Notes: generated from the sequence alone by a model not told the origin. A DNA stretch of 64,000 nucleotides from Isachenkonia alkalipeptolytica (GCF_009910325.1 NZ_SUMG01000014.1:1-64000), one strand, 5' to 3'. Shown: positions 25,687 through 36,644, counted from the first letter of the stretch. Translations and numbers: made by a program.

Positions 25687-27591
25687 CTATTTTTGTAAGA
25701 TCCGCTGATCTCCGGATCTGAGAGTAACCCCTTCAGCATCATACTTTTCTAATAATGCCACAGCAATTTTACGGTTACTGCCTAGCATATCTCGGAAATC
25801 AGCAATTGAAATAGAGCCCTGAGCTTGTAAAAATTCAATCAGCATGGCTTTCGCTTTTTCATAATTGATTTTCGTAAGATAAATATCCTCCTGAACTTTT
25901 ATAAGTTCCCGGGATATTAAAAGCTGAAAAACTTGCTGTACAGTGCTTTCCTTATATTCCTTTTTAAGTTCTGCCTCAATATCGGACTTCTTCAAAGGGT
26001 TAAAAGGCTCACGATTGAGCTTATCCAGTATCAGCTCCTTGATACGCTTTTGTTCTCCATCAAGGGATACTTCAAAGTCTTTTAAAGTAAGATATTGCTC
26101 TCTAATAGAAATTAAGCCTTCTTTCTCAAAGAATCGGTAGAGGTCATCAGTCAACTTTGTGCGGTAACTTTGCTCCAGTTTGTTTTTCAATTCTTCCTTT
26201 AACATTCCCGGTTGCAAAGGCTCTTGTTGATGGAACTCTTTTAGTTTCTTCAGGGTGTCGGTTTTAAGTCTTTCATAAAAGTTTCGATGAATATAACCGA
26301 ATTTTCCTAAAGGTAAAATTTTGTTTTCTTCAATTAGTTTTTTCAAGCCGTTGATAACCCTTTGTTTTTCCTCCGATAGATTCACTGTCAAAAAATCGAC
26401 ATTCGGGATGCTGGAGCTGTGTTTTTCAATCATTTTTTCAAGGATAAAATCAAAGTCTCCCGACTCCTTTAGTTTAAGCTCCTCAAGAACATCATTGTCA
26501 AAGCGTTTGCGCTTATCGGGATAGGGGTCAATCACTAATAAACCACCAATGGTTTCCATCGGCGAGTAGAGTCTTACAATTATTTTATCCTTTTTCTTGA
26601 TAGCTATTTTTTCCTCCAGGCGAAGCTGAACATAGACTTGATCCTCCGCTCCTGCCTCTTCCTTATCAAGAAGTATTATTCTCCCAACGGTTTCATTGGA
26701 GTCGTTATATACTTTGACCCTAGTACGGTTTTCAATGAGTCGTTGGTAGTTTTTTAATACCGTCAGCTTTCCGTCAATCATCATTGTGGTATCCATCGAA
26801 CCTTTTTCAACAAGTACATTCCCTCTGCTAATATCTTCTTTTTTAACCTGAGAAATATTCAAAGCCACCCGTTGACCTGAAAAAGCTTCTTTAGCTTCCT
26901 GGCCATAAGTTTGGACGTTTCGAACACGAACTTCTTGATGTTGAGGAAGAAGTTCCAGGGTATCCTCGGGTCTCACATGTCCTTCCAATAAAGTTCCGGT
27001 GACAACGGTGCCAAAGCCTTTGATTGAAAAAACTCGATCAATCGGCAGACGCACAGCCCGCTGGTCTTTATCTTTTTCTATACTGAAGGCCAGTTGATCA
27101 ATTTCCTCGATTAATTCCGGAATCCCCTCTTGACTAAGAGAATCCACTGCCAAAATCTTGGACTTTTCAAGAAAGGTTCCTTCAACCGCTTCTTTTATAT
27201 CCTCTTTTACCAGTTCCAAAAAATCTTCTTCAACCATGGACTTTTTTGTAATAACGATCACTCCGACTTCCACATCAAGGAGAGACAAAATATCTAAATG
27301 CTCAATGGTTTGTGGCATAACGCCTTCATCAGCGGCCACAACAAACATAACTATGTCCATCCCCCCAACCCCGGCCAACATATGTTTTACAAACTTCTCG
27401 TGTCCTGGTACATCAATAATTCCTGCACGCTTTTGACTAGGCAAGTCGAAATAACTGAAACCTAATTCTATAGAAATACCCCTTTTCTTTTCTTCCTTTA
27501 ACCGGTCAGTCTCTTTATTGGTTAGGGCTTTTATTAAGGTTGTTTTACCGTGATCTATATGACCGGCTGTTCCAATGATAATGTTTTCCAA
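25687..27591 (-). CDS. selB: Selenocysteine-specific elongation factor
   Basis: 634 residues. GTPase that brings Sec-tRNA to the ribosome at UGA codons with a SECIS. G1 GHIDHGKTT at 9-17, G3 DVPGHEKFVKHML near 60, G4 as TKKS near 115; then domains II-III, and four C-terminal winged helices (about 380-634) that bind the SECIS hairpin. Follows selA by 18 bases and precedes selC. The neighbouring selenoprotein at 19371-19607 is a likely local client. Confidence 0.97.
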   Translation of the reverse strand: MENIIIGTAGHIDHGKTTLIKALTNKETDRLKEEKKRGISIELGFSYFDLPSQKRAGIIDVPGHEKFVKHMLAGVGGMDIVMFVVAADEGVMPQTIEHLDILSLLDVEVGVIVITKKSMVEEDFLELVKEDIKEAVEGTFLEKSKILAVDSLSQEGIPELIEEIDQLAFSIEKDKDQRAVRLPIDRVFSIKGFGTVVTGTLLEGHVRPEDTLELLPQHQEVRVRNVQTYGQEAKEAFSGQRVALNISQVKKEDISRGNVLVEKGSMDTTMMIDGKLTVLKNYQRLIENRTRVKVYNDSNETVGRIILLDKEEAGAEDQVYVQLRLEEKIAIKKKDKIIVRLYSPMETIGGLLVIDPYPDKRKRFDNDVLEELKLKESGDFDFILEKMIEKHSSSIPNVDFLTVNLSEEKQRVINGLKKLIEENKILPLGKFGYIHRNFYERLKTDTLKKLKEFHQQEPLQPGMLKEELKNKLEQSYRTKLTDDLYRFFEKEGLISIREQYLTLKDFEVSLDGEQKRIKELILDKLNREPFNPLKKSDIEAELKKEYKESTVQQVFQLLISRELIKVQEDIYLTKINYEKAKAMLIEFLQAQGSISIADFRDMLGSNRKIAVALLEKYDAEGVTLRSGDQRILQK

Positions 27592-27609
27592 AATAATCCT
27601 CTCCTTAAA

Positions 27610-29019
27610 TTAATGCTTCTCTTTCACTATGCGTTGGATCGTTGTTGCAATGTAATCAAAGTCCCGTTCATTAATCGTTCGAGGGTCTAAAATCATCGCA
27701 TCATTACTGACTCTTGGTATGATCGGAATAGAGGCTTCTCTTAAAGCTTTTTCCACCGAAGAAATCGGGGTTTTGTGAAACTCTATGATCACTACTTCTG
27801 TTTTCAATTGTTCCAAGGGTAAGGATCCTCCCCCGACCTGAGAATAATCCTCTCTTGTGGATAGGGTGAATAATCCTTCATTCTTTTTCCCTATTATTTG
27901 TTTTAATTTCTCCGCTTTTTCTACTAAACGTTCATAAGGCATCGTTATCATGGAAAGACCGGGAATTTTATTTACAACGGTTTCCTCCCGCAAATAATAA
28001 GATAGAATCATTTCCAAGGAAGAAACCGTCATCTTATCAATTCTAAAAGCTCTGGTAAGAGGATTTTTTTTCATTTTATCGATCCATTCCCTCTTTCCGA
28101 TAATGATTCCGGCTTGTGGTCCCCCCAAAAGCTTATCTCCGCTAAAAGTAATGATATCAGCTCCCGCCTTAACACTTTCCTGTACCGTGGGTTCATGGGC
28201 AAGACCATATTTTTCAAGATCGATCAGCACACCACTTCCCAAGTCTTCAATCACCGGAAGACTCTTTCCTTTTCCAAAATCCACCAATTCTTTCAAAGGC
28301 ACCTCTTTAGTAAAGCCCATAATTTTATAATTGCTGGTATGAACTTTTAACAGCGCGCCTGTTTCTTCTGTGACATTGGATTCATAATCTCTAAGGTGAG
28401 TCTTATTTGTTGTCCCCACATCCACTAAGGTTGCACCACTTTGTTCCATAACATCGGGAATCCGAAAAGCGCCCCCAATCTCTACCAATTCTCCACGGGA
28501 AACAATCACTTCTTTCCCTTTTGCTATACTACTGAGTGTTAATAATACAGCTGCCGCATTATTATTGACCACTAAAGCATCTTCTGCACCGGTTATGAAT
28601 TTGATTTTTTCTACAAGATGACTGTAACGGCTCCCTCTTTTACCGGTGGATAAATCCAGTTCTAAGTTTGAATAATTTGATAAGACTTTCCAAACCTCCT
28701 CTTTCATTTCCTCTGAAAACAAGGCTCTACCCAGATTAGTGTGAAGCACGGTTCCCGTACCATTAATGACCTGTTTTAAGTTCATTTCAATAAATTGGCT
28801 CATTTCCTTCTCCAATTTAGTAATAATCTGTTCTTCACTTAAAGGATGCATTTGCCCTTTCTGATCCGCTAATACTTTTTTTCGGTACTCTTCAATAATC
28901 CTTCGCAAAAGGTGAGTCACCAATTCAACGGAGGATTTTCTAATAAAAATAAGGGTTTCTTCTTTTTGTAATAAACGGTCTACTGAAGGAATTTCTCTTA
29001 ATAATTGATTTTTATTCAT
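27610..29019 (-). CDS. selA: L-seryl-tRNA(Sec) selenium transferase
   Basis: 469 residues. PLP enzyme that converts Ser-tRNA-Sec to Sec-tRNA-Sec with selenophosphate. N-terminal SelA domain (to about 60), NGTGTVLHTNLGRA near 85-98, and the PLP-lysine motif FSGDKLLGGPQAG near 293-305. Downstream selB and selC are on the same strand. selD (selenophosphate synthetase) is not in the window. Confidence 0.97.
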   Translation of the reverse strand: MNKNQLLREIPSVDRLLQKEETLIFIRKSSVELVTHLLRRIIEEYRKKVLADQKGQMHPLSEEQIITKLEKEMSQFIEMNLKQVINGTGTVLHTNLGRALFSEEMKEEVWKVLSNYSNLELDLSTGKRGSRYSHLVEKIKFITGAEDALVVNNNAAAVLLTLSSIAKGKEVIVSRGELVEIGGAFRIPDVMEQSGATLVDVGTTNKTHLRDYESNVTEETGALLKVHTSNYKIMGFTKEVPLKELVDFGKGKSLPVIEDLGSGVLIDLEKYGLAHEPTVQESVKAGADIITFSGDKLLGGPQAGIIIGKREWIDKMKKNPLTRAFRIDKMTVSSLEMILSYYLREETVVNKIPGLSMITMPYERLVEKAEKLKQIIGKKNEGLFTLSTREDYSQVGGGSLPLEQLKTEVVIIEFHKTPISSVEKALREASIPIIPRVSNDAMILDPRTINERDFDYIATTIQRIVKEKH

Positions 29020-29035
29020 AGGATCACCTCTTAAA

Positions 29036-29692
29036 TTACTTTGTTATTTGTTCTTTCATATTTTCAAAGGTTATATTTCCGATTCCGGAGACTTTTTTTA
29101 TATCTTCAATAGACTGAAAAGCACCATTAGTTGTACGATAATCTATTATTCTCTGAGCATAAACCTCACCTATACCGGATAGCTTCATTAACTCTTCCTG
29201 AGTTGCGGTATTGATATTTACTAAGGCTTCCCCAGAATGACCTTCTTGAATTTCTTGGTTATTCTCTGAGAAAGATTCCATTCCAGGCTCCCACACCTCA
29301 CCAATCAACGGAATATAAATAAAAGCTTCATCATAGATTTTTTTAGCTAAATTGACTTTGCTGCGATCGGCTCCTTCCAATAGACCTCCAGCTATTTTAA
29401 CTGCATCATCGTAACGACTGTTATCCTGTAAATAGTATAATCCGGGATTTTTTACAGCGCCTTCAATATGTATTGCTATCTTTTCCGTTTTATTGTCATA
29501 CTCGGACTTATCCTCATTTTCTATCCCTTTAACCACCGGTGGATCCGAAAAAACTTCATCCTCTTCATTAATCAGTACATGCCTGTGGTTCTGGTGATTT
29601 TGTTCCTTTCTATAACTTAAGATTGAAACAATTGCTAAAATCATCAAAACCAGCAAAATGACAACAACTTTCTGTTCCTTTGTAAAAGTCAT
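29036..29692 (-). CDS. comEA: ComEA-family helix-hairpin-helix protein
   Basis: 218 residues: N-terminal membrane helix (about 7-27), an SLBB beta-grasp domain (IAIHIEGAVKNPGLYYL near 74-90), an acidic linker, and a C-terminal double helix-hairpin-helix (VNINTATQEELMKLSGIGEV near 155, VSGIGNITFE near 200). ComEA is the DNA receptor on the outer face of the membrane for natural transformation. No comEC or comER neighbour. The start at 29692 has GAGAGGGG upstream; the frame to 29710 begins in that site. Lies 16 bases before selA. Confidence 0.9.
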   Translation of the reverse strand: MTFTKEQKVVVILLVLMILAIVSILSYRKEQNHQNHRHVLINEEDEVFSDPPVVKGIENEDKSEYDNKTEKIAIHIEGAVKNPGLYYLQDNSRYDDAVKIAGGLLEGADRSKVNLAKKIYDEAFIYIPLIGEVWEPGMESFSENNQEIQEGHSGEALVNINTATQEELMKLSGIGEVYAQRIIDYRTTNGAFQSIEDIKKVSGIGNITFENMKEQITK

Positions 29693-29897
29693 TCCTATAC
29701 CCCTCTCCAATAGTAAGATTATTAAACCTTATTGACAGGATTAGTCCGGTTAGCATTAGGCTATACATTAGTACTTTAACTACTATTATATACGGTTTCC
29801 TCTGTTCAGAAAAGACTTTTCCTTGCAAACTTTTTATCAACTGAGCTGTTAGAATTTATCGGAGATTGTTTTACCAAATTTGATGCCAAAATTCAAA

Positions 29898-29925
29898 GGA
29901 GACAATCCCCTAATGAATTGTCTCC
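29898..29925 (-). terminator. Terminator after sdaAA
   Basis: GGAGACAAT and ATTGTCTCC form a perfect 9-bp stem. On the minus strand it is followed by TTTGAATTTTG, a modest T stretch. The gap 29711-29943 holds nothing else I can support apart from promoter-like AT-rich sequence. Confidence 0.6.
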
Positions 29926-29943
29926 CTGTGTTGTTACAAAACC

Positions 29944-30822
29944 TTACTTGCTTTGAATCTCTTTTTTAATTCGCCGGCCGGTTTCCGTATCCGCCAACCC
30001 TCCTAAAGCAGTTTCTTTTAATTCAAAGGGAAGAGCTCTTCCGATTTTATACATTGCCCCCACCACTTCATCAAAGGGTATTATACTTTCCACGCCACAC
30101 AGAGCCATTTCTGAAGAGATTAGTGCATTAGAAGCACCGATAGCATTCCGTTTCTCACAAGGGGCCTCCACAAGGCCTGCAATGGGATCACAAACCAAAC
30201 CTAAAATATTTTTTAGACTGGTGGATGCTGCATGGAAAGACTGCTCAACCGTTCCGCCCATCATCTCTACAATAGCTCCTGCTGCCATAGCTGCTGCTGT
30301 TCCCGTCTCAGCTTGACATCCACCTTCAGCCCCTGCCACCGTTGCATTTTTACTGACCACCAGTCCAATTGCGCTGGCGCTTATCATTGCATTGATGATA
30401 GCTGTATCCGGTAAATCATACTCCTCTTGTAATGCGATTAATGTCCCGGGAATAATACCGCTTGAACCTGCAGTTGGAGCGGCAACAATTTTACCCATGG
30501 AAGCATTAACTTCAAGTACCCCCATAGAATAGGCAATGGCTTTTTTCATCATAGGTCCGCAAATGGAGCCACCTTTAATGCTTTCATTCTGATAAACCTT
30601 TTTCGCATCGCCACCGATAAGACCGCTGATCGAAGTTATATCCTCCGTAATACTATCTGCAATCGCCTTTTTCATAATTTCCAGGCTTATGGCCATATGG
30701 GCTCGTATTTCCTCTTCTGTAGTATCTAGCAGCGCTATCTCTCGCTCAATCATCAACTCATATATCTTTTTATTCTCATTATGACACAGTTCAATAATTT
30801 CTTTTCCACTGTTAAAACTCAA
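29944..30822 (-). CDS. sdaAA: L-serine dehydratase, iron-sulfur-dependent, alpha subunit
   Basis: 292 residues. With the beta subunit it deaminates serine to pyruvate and ammonia with a [4Fe-4S] cluster. Cluster cysteines and family blocks: CGPMMKKAI near 94, SAGCQAET-type glycine-rich AGAEGGCQAETGTAAAMAAG near 170-190, NILGLVCDPIAGLVEAPCEKR near 212-230. Start is a TTG at 30822 with AAGGGGGG 8 bases upstream; the ATG at 30843 overlaps the sdaAB stop region and the ribosome site. Confidence 0.93.
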   Translation of the reverse strand: MSFNSGKEIIELCHNENKKIYELMIEREIALLDTTEEEIRAHMAISLEIMKKAIADSITEDITSISGLIGGDAKKVYQNESIKGGSICGPMMKKAIAYSMGVLEVNASMGKIVAAPTAGSSGIIPGTLIALQEEYDLPDTAIINAMISASAIGLVVSKNATVAGAEGGCQAETGTAAAMAAGAIVEMMGGTVEQSFHAASTSLKNILGLVCDPIAGLVEAPCEKRNAIGASNALISSEMALCGVESIIPFDEVVGAMYKIGRALPFELKETALGGLADTETGRRIKKEIQSK

Positions 30823-30842
30823 TGTACATTCCCCCCTTCCCA

Positions 30843-31517
30843 TTATTTTAAGTTGATACTATAGGTGTTAACTACTCCGTCCAGGCTTCTTATTTCATCC
30901 ATGGTTAGCTGATCCACCACATTATCGGATTCGATAATCATAAAAGCTTCTTTCCCACGATTGTGACGGTAGACCTTCATAAAAGCAATGTTGATTTCAT
31001 GTTTTGCAAGGGCTGCCGTTACCTTCGTTACAATTCCCGGTCGGTCCATATGAGGAACCACTAAAGTAAAATACTCTCCGGTGAATTCGAGATCCAATCC
31101 GTTGATTCTTGTTATAACGATATTGCCGCCTCCTATGGAAGAGCCCATGACTTCCACTATTTCACCACTACTCTTTTGAATTTCTATTTTCACCGTATTA
31201 CTGTGTACATCCCCCAAATCCGCTTTAAGAAACTCAAACTTAATCCCTAAAGCTTTAGCGATGGCAAAGGATTCTACAATTCGTTCATCATCGGGGTCAA
31301 AACCTAAAATACCCCCAACCAATGCACGATCCGTTCCGTGCCCTTTATAAGTTTGACTGAAGGAACCATGAAGCAAGAATCGAACATGGGAAATATCTCC
31401 TTTACACATTTTGTTGCCCACTTTACCAATCCGACAAGCTCCGGCTGTGTGAGAGCTGGAAGGTCCGATCATATTAGGCCCTAGTACATCAAACATACTT
31501 AATTCACTCACATTCAT
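30843..31517 (-). CDS. sdaAB: L-serine dehydratase, iron-sulfur-dependent, beta subunit
   Basis: 224 residues. N-terminal domain with DVLGPNMIGPSSSHTAGACR near 9-28 (the serine-dehydratase beta signature) and a C-terminal ACT domain from about 147 (TLVVPHMDRPGIVTKV), which usually senses serine. Downstream of a terminator-like hairpin that follows ridA, and upstream of sdaAA with no gap. Confidence 0.95.
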   Translation of the reverse strand: MNVSELSMFDVLGPNMIGPSSSHTAGACRIGKVGNKMCKGDISHVRFLLHGSFSQTYKGHGTDRALVGGILGFDPDDERIVESFAIAKALGIKFEFLKADLGDVHSNTVKIEIQKSSGEIVEVMGSSIGGGNIVITRINGLDLEFTGEYFTLVVPHMDRPGIVTKVTAALAKHEINIAFMKVYRHNRGKEAFMIIESDNVVDQLTMDEIRSLDGVVNTYSINLK

Positions 31518-31531
31518 CCCTCCTGTTCTTT

Positions 31532-31561
31532 AAAAAAGATGGTTTCCCAACCATCTTTTTT
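31532..31561 (-). terminator. Terminator or attenuator between ridA and sdaAB
   Basis: On the minus strand AAAAAAGATGGTT, GGG loop, AACCATCTTTTTT: a strong stem ending in T. Placed between genes of one functional set, it may reduce read-through into sdaAB. Confidence 0.8.
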
Positions 31562-31570
31562 GTAACACCT

Positions 31571-31948
31571 TTATTTGCATGCAATGGCGTCAATTTCCAC
31601 CTTAACATCCTTAGGAAGTCGTGCCACCTCTACACAAGCTCTAGCGGGCTTATCATCTTTGAAAAATTCTCCGTAAACTTCATTAATCAAAGCAAATTCA
31701 TTCATATCCTTAATGAAAACCGTAGTTTTCACCACATCACTAAGACTGTATCCTGCTTCTTCTAAAATTGCTGTAAGATTTTCAAGTGACTGATGGGTCT
31801 GTTCCTGTACATCTTCGGAGACAAGTTCCATGGTTTCCGCCTCAAAAGGAATTTGTCCGGAGATGAACAGCATTCCATTCATCTCTACTCCCTGGGAATA
31901 GGCTCCGATTGCCGCAGGAGCATTTTTCGTGTTAATTAGTTTTTTCAT
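31571..31948 (-). CDS. ridA: RidA-family enamine/imine deaminase
   Basis: 125 residues, typical length. Hydrolyses 2-aminoacrylate and related reactive enamines made by PLP or serine dehydratases. Visible family blocks: [10 protein letters not shown] near 14, SGQIPFE near 30, and the catalytic Arg in [21 protein letters not shown]-type C-terminus near 103. Its place beside serine dehydratase fits the clearing of 2-aminoacrylate. ATG at 31948 has GAGAGGAG 7 bases upstream; the ATG at 31954 is too close. Confidence 0.93.
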   Translation of the reverse strand: MKKLINTKNAPAAIGAYSQGVEMNGMLFISGQIPFEAETMELVSEDVQEQTHQSLENLTAILEEAGYSLSDVVKTTVFIKDMNEFALINEVYGEFFKDDKPARACVEVARLPKDVKVEIDAIACK

Positions 31949-31965
31949 ATACATTCTCCTCTCAA

Positions 31966-32610
31966 TTATCCATTTATTCTAATTTCATCTAGATAATTAT
32001 ATATTGTATATCTAGATACACATAAAATTTTAGCTACATAATCAATCGCTCCTTTTATTAAAAAGGCTCCTTGATCATCAAGTTTTTTAACTATTTTGAC
32101 TTTTTCATCTTTATTCATATAAGCTACCGGCCGCCCAAAGGCTTCCAGGGTATCGGAAACTATATTTACAAGAATATCATTCACATTGTTATTTTCAAAG
32201 TCTCCAAGCTTTGTTTCGCCTTCTATATCGGTTTTAACCAGTTCTTCCAGTGACTTTTGAGCAACAATGAACTCCGAAACGTTGATATTAATACATAGAC
32301 ACCCGATAATTTCGTCATTCTCATCCCTAATAAACATCGTAGAGGACTTTAATACTTTGCCGTCGGAGCTTTTATTTTTATAATTTAAAATATTGTCCGC
32401 CTTTTTACCTCTTCGGATCGCTTGAATGCCTACGTCTAACATCGGGCTTCCCACACTTCGCCCGGTTACGTGACCATTATAAATAGCTATAATAGATTTG
32501 TTAGAGTTTTTAATTTCATGAAGCACCACTTCACAGTTCTTGCCAAAGGTTTTACCGATTCCTTCAATTAAAGGAATCATTCTTACTAAGACTGGGTGGA
32601 CATTTTTCAT
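31966..32610 (-). CDS. YheO-type PAS/HTH transcriptional regulator
   Basis: 214 residues. N-terminal YheO-like PAS domain (about 5-115; EVVLHEI near 27 and [20 protein letters not shown] near 91-110 are typical) and a C-terminal DauR-type helix-turn-helix (from about 165; [20 protein letters not shown] near 190-210). Relatives (DauR, others) control D-amino acid or amino acid catabolism. First gene of the group regulator-ridA-sdaAB-sdaAA, so it is a candidate regulator of this serine module. 12-base gap to ridA. Confidence 0.85.
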   Translation of the reverse strand: MKNVHPVLVRMIPLIEGIGKTFGKNCEVVLHEIKNSNKSIIAIYNGHVTGRSVGSPMLDVGIQAIRRGKKADNILNYKNKSSDGKVLKSSTMFIRDENDEIIGCLCININVSEFIVAQKSLEELVKTDIEGETKLGDFENNNVNDILVNIVSDTLEAFGRPVAYMNKDEKVKIVKKLDDQGAFLIKGAIDYVAKILCVSRYTIYNYLDEIRING

Positions 32611-32647
32611 GGACGATCGCTCCTATTCTTGAAAATTTACTGTCTTT

Positions 32648-33019
32648 TTACAAGGGGGTATCAGGCTTTCCCTCGGTTACAGAAATAATTTTTGCATCTT
32701 GCCATATTTTTTCAAGATCATAGAATTCTCGAGTTTCTTTTTCAAAAATATGAACGACAATATCTCCATAATCCAATAAAATCCATTTCCCGGTCTGATA
32801 CCCTTCTTTATTTCGAAGGAATATCCCATCTTCCTCTAGTTGTTCTATAATTTCATCGGCAAGCACCTTCGTTTGACGCAGGGATTCTCCATTCGTTAAT
32901 ACAAAATAATCCGCTATCGTAGATACGGATTCTAAATCAATCACGGACGTATCTTCTCCTATTTTATCATCAATCACTTCTAAAATTCTTTTGACTAGTT
33001 TTTTAGGACTTTCAGCCAT
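32648..33019 (-). CDS. rsfS: Ribosomal silencing factor RsfS
   Basis: 123 residues. Binds L14 on the large subunit and blocks joining of subunits in stationary phase. The block SVSTIADYFVLTNGES near 27-42 and YGDIVVHIFEKETREFYDLE near 85-104 are family marks. Downstream of yqeK and nadD as in most Firmicutes. Confidence 0.96.
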   Translation of the reverse strand: MAESPKKLVKRILEVIDDKIGEDTSVIDLESVSTIADYFVLTNGESLRQTKVLADEIIEQLEEDGIFLRNKEGYQTGKWILLDYGDIVVHIFEKETREFYDLEKIWQDAKIISVTEGKPDTPL

Positions 33020-33086
33020 GTTTTTCCTCCTTTGTATTGTAGACTCATACCTTTATTCATATACACCTAGAGCGTTTCCATTTCTT

Positions 33087-33674
33087 TTACTTTTTAGCCA
33101 AATCTTTTAATCGTTGATTTCTTGCTTTAACAGTATTGCAGTGTATGACTTTGTCCGTAGCAAGTAAAAATCTAATTGTGTTGTTAAATCCTTGTAATAA
33201 CCCTTTATCTAAATCTTCATAAGCCAGCTTTCTCAGTGCCTCTACCCCGGGATAGTTCCGGTTTTCTTCAATAAAATCTGATAAATATATGATTTTTTCA
33301 AGCGGCTCCATATGGAGCCTTCCTGTGGTATGATATCTTATAGCTTGTAGTATTTCTTCATCGTGAATTCCAAATTCCGTCTTTGCCATATGGGCTCCCA
33401 CTACCCCGTGAAGGAGCTCATAGGTCTCATATAAACTTTGATCCACTTCCAACTTATGAACTTCAATATATTTTTTTAGCTCATGCTCTGTTAAATCTTT
33501 TGCATAATCGTGAAGCAAGGCCGCCAATCGTGCTTTATCCACTGATATGCCGTAATGCTCAGCCAAATCGCAAGCAGCTTTCACTACTCCAAGGGTATGT
33601 TGATATCTTCCGTAGGGTTGCCGCTTCTTTAGGCGGCTTTTTATTCTTTCAATCATATGATCATCTTGTCTCAA
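33087..33674 (-). CDS. yqeK: YqeK-type HD-domain symmetrical Ap4A hydrolase
   Basis: 195 residues. HD hydrolase; characterised family members split diadenosine tetraphosphate into two ADP. HTLGV near 26, ALLHDYAKDLT (HD) near 49-59, HGVVGAHMA near 90 and YHTTGR near 118 are the metal ligands. TTG start with GGGAGG 7 bases upstream. 14 bases after nadD. Confidence 0.93.
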   Translation of the reverse strand: MRQDDHMIERIKSRLKKRQPYGRYQHTLGVVKAACDLAEHYGISVDKARLAALLHDYAKDLTEHELKKYIEVHKLEVDQSLYETYELLHGVVGAHMAKTEFGIHDEEILQAIRYHTTGRLHMEPLEKIIYLSDFIEENRNYPGVEALRKLAYEDLDKGLLQGFNNTIRFLLATDKVIHCNTVKARNQRLKDLAKK

Positions 33675-33688
33675 TTTATTACCTCCCT

Positions 33689-34294
33689 TTACTTATAGAG
33701 CCCCCGAGTGTAAATGTATTTATCGACTTCACTGGGAACTAAATACCGAAGACTTTTCCCACTTTTAACTAACTTTCGAAGGGAGGTGGCTGAAATATTT
33801 AAGGTCTTGGCATAAATTGTTTGTATATTGCAAGGATATTGCTCCTGATAGTGCTTAATCTTTTCCTCTACTTTACTGGTCTTGTAATAGCTTCTGGATA
33901 GTACAATTAATTCTACTATGGATAAAAACTCCTCTAAATCCCGCCAACTGTCCATATCCAGAAAAGCATCCGCACCAAGAATGAAGGAAAAAACCGTACC
34001 TTTAGGGTATTGTTTTTGCAACTCTTTTATCGTCAAAATCGTATACGTAATCCCCGATTCATAAATCTCATAGTCGCACGCAGTGAAGTTTTGATTATCG
34101 TCCACGGCAAGTTTCACCATATTTAGACGATCTATTGCAGGGGATAAATCCTTCGTTTTTTTGTGGGGGGGATTGCCGGAGGGAATAAATAAAATCTCTT
34201 CCAAATGATGTTCCTCCAGGGCAATTTGTGCAATGCGCAAATGACCAAAATGTATAGGATCAAAGCTCCCTCCGATGACGCCGACTTTCTTCAT
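33689..34294 (-). CDS. nadD: Nicotinate-nucleotide adenylyltransferase
   Basis: 201 residues. Makes deamido-NAD from NaMN and ATP. GGSFDPIHFGHLRIA at 8-22 holds the (H/T)xGH motif, and ISATSLRK near 176 is the second nucleotide motif. The final step, nadE, is encoded at 56724-57503 in this window. Confidence 0.96.
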   Translation of the reverse strand: MKKVGVIGGSFDPIHFGHLRIAQIALEEHHLEEILFIPSGNPPHKKTKDLSPAIDRLNMVKLAVDDNQNFTACDYEIYESGITYTILTIKELQKQYPKGTVFSFILGADAFLDMDSWRDLEEFLSIVELIVLSRSYYKTSKVEEKIKHYQEQYPCNIQTIYAKTLNISATSLRKLVKSGKSLRYLVPSEVDKYIYTRGLYK

Positions 34295-34325
34295 TACCTC
34301 ACCCTCTTATAGCAAATTTCGTTCC

Positions 34326-34622
34326 CTAGGCTTTCGGAAGCTTTATTTTTTTATTCTCCTCTGATTCCTTATAAATCACAAACTTTTTCCCTATGGCCTG
34401 AACAAACTCCGCTTCAGTTTTTTCAGCTACTTCTGAAGCTGCTTCTTTTGTGTCCAGATCCGAATTGTCCAGAACAGTAATCTTTACTAATTCTCTTGCC
34501 TCTAAAGCATTCTTAAGTTGTTCAATAAAGTTTTCATTAATCCCTGCTTTTCCGATTTGAAAAATCGAATCTATATCATGGGCTAATTTTTTTAGATAGC
34601 TGCGTTGTTTTCCTTTTAACAT
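34326..34622 (-). CDS. yhbY: YhbY-type CRM-domain RNA-binding protein
   Basis: 98 residues. CRM domain with LRGKQRSYLKKLAHD-like start (here LKGKQRSYLKKLA) and the IGKAGINENFI loop near 22-32 (GxxG motif). Associates with pre-50S ribosomes. Neighbour of obg and nadD as usual. Confidence 0.93.
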   Translation of the reverse strand: MLKGKQRSYLKKLAHDIDSIFQIGKAGINENFIEQLKNALEARELVKITVLDNSDLDTKEAASEVAEKTEAEFVQAIGKKFVIYKESEENKKIKLPKA

Positions 34623-34634
34623 CCAATACCTCCT

Positions 34635-36013
<1,379 letters not shown>

Positions 36014-36032
36014 AGATAGCTTTTCTTAAGTA

Positions 36033-36311
36033 TTAGTTTGGATAGATACTAACTTGTTTCTTGTTTTTACCAACTCGTTCAAACTTCACGGAACCATCAA
36101 TCGTTGCAAAAAGGGTATCATCCCCACCTCGTTTGACATTATGTCCAGGGTGGAATTTTGTACCTCTTTGTCGCACTAAAATGTTTCCAGCTAGAACCGT
36201 TTGTCCATCACCTTTTTTTACTCCCAGTCGCTTCGAAATACTGTCACGACCATTCTTAGTACTTCCTACACCTTTCTTACTAGCAAATAGTTGTAAGTTC
36301 ATTTTAATCAT
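36033..36311 (-). CDS. rpmA: Ribosomal protein L27
   Basis: 92 residues. Starts [20 protein letters not shown]: the N-terminal LQLF-A extension is the Firmicutes form that must be cut after Phe by Prp before L27 can reach the peptidyl-transferase centre. prp is the gene just upstream. GGAGGTG precedes the ATG. Confidence 0.97.
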   Translation of the reverse strand: MIKMNLQLFASKKGVGSTKNGRDSISKRLGVKKGDGQTVLAGNILVRQRGTKFHPGHNVKRGGDDTLFATIDGSVKFERVGKNKKQVSIYPN

Positions 36312-36314
36312 TTT

Positions 36315-36644
36315 TTACACCTCCAGTTCGTTGATTTCCATAAATTCAGAATAACTATGTTGGACGCTTTTCATTCCTAAATACATGGTATTTACGATAA
36401 TATCCACTTCTCTTGCCTTTGTTGCCGAAAGATTTGAGGGAATCTCACAGGTCAGAAAACCTGTTTCAATCCTGTAATTTATGTCTATGTTCGCCACTTC
36501 TATCAGACCTATAATGCAGGTTTGTCCTAATACGGAAATAGCGGAACAAACAATATCTTCACCATATTTTGCGGCATTGGCATGTCCAGTAATCTCAAAA
36601 TAGTAAATCCGTTCATTGTTTTTTTTAATCTTTACTTTAACCAT
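36315..36644 (-). CDS. prp: Ribosomal-processing cysteine protease Prp
   Basis: 109 residues. Cleaves the N-terminal extension of L27. The catalytic pair is visible as GHANAAKYGEDIVCSA (His21, Cys33). Lies between rplU and rpmA, the constant order in Firmicutes with extended L27. Confidence 0.95.
   Translation of the reverse strand: MVKVKIKKNNERIYYFEITGHANAAKYGEDIVCSAISVLGQTCIIGLIEVANIDINYRIETGFLTCEIPSNLSATKAREVDIIVNTMYLGMKSVQHSYSEFMEINELEV

Noticed and set aside
29610-29840. 76-codon minus-strand frame at the comEA start
   Set aside because: It overlaps comEA in another frame, has no ribosome site and no recognisable protein pattern.
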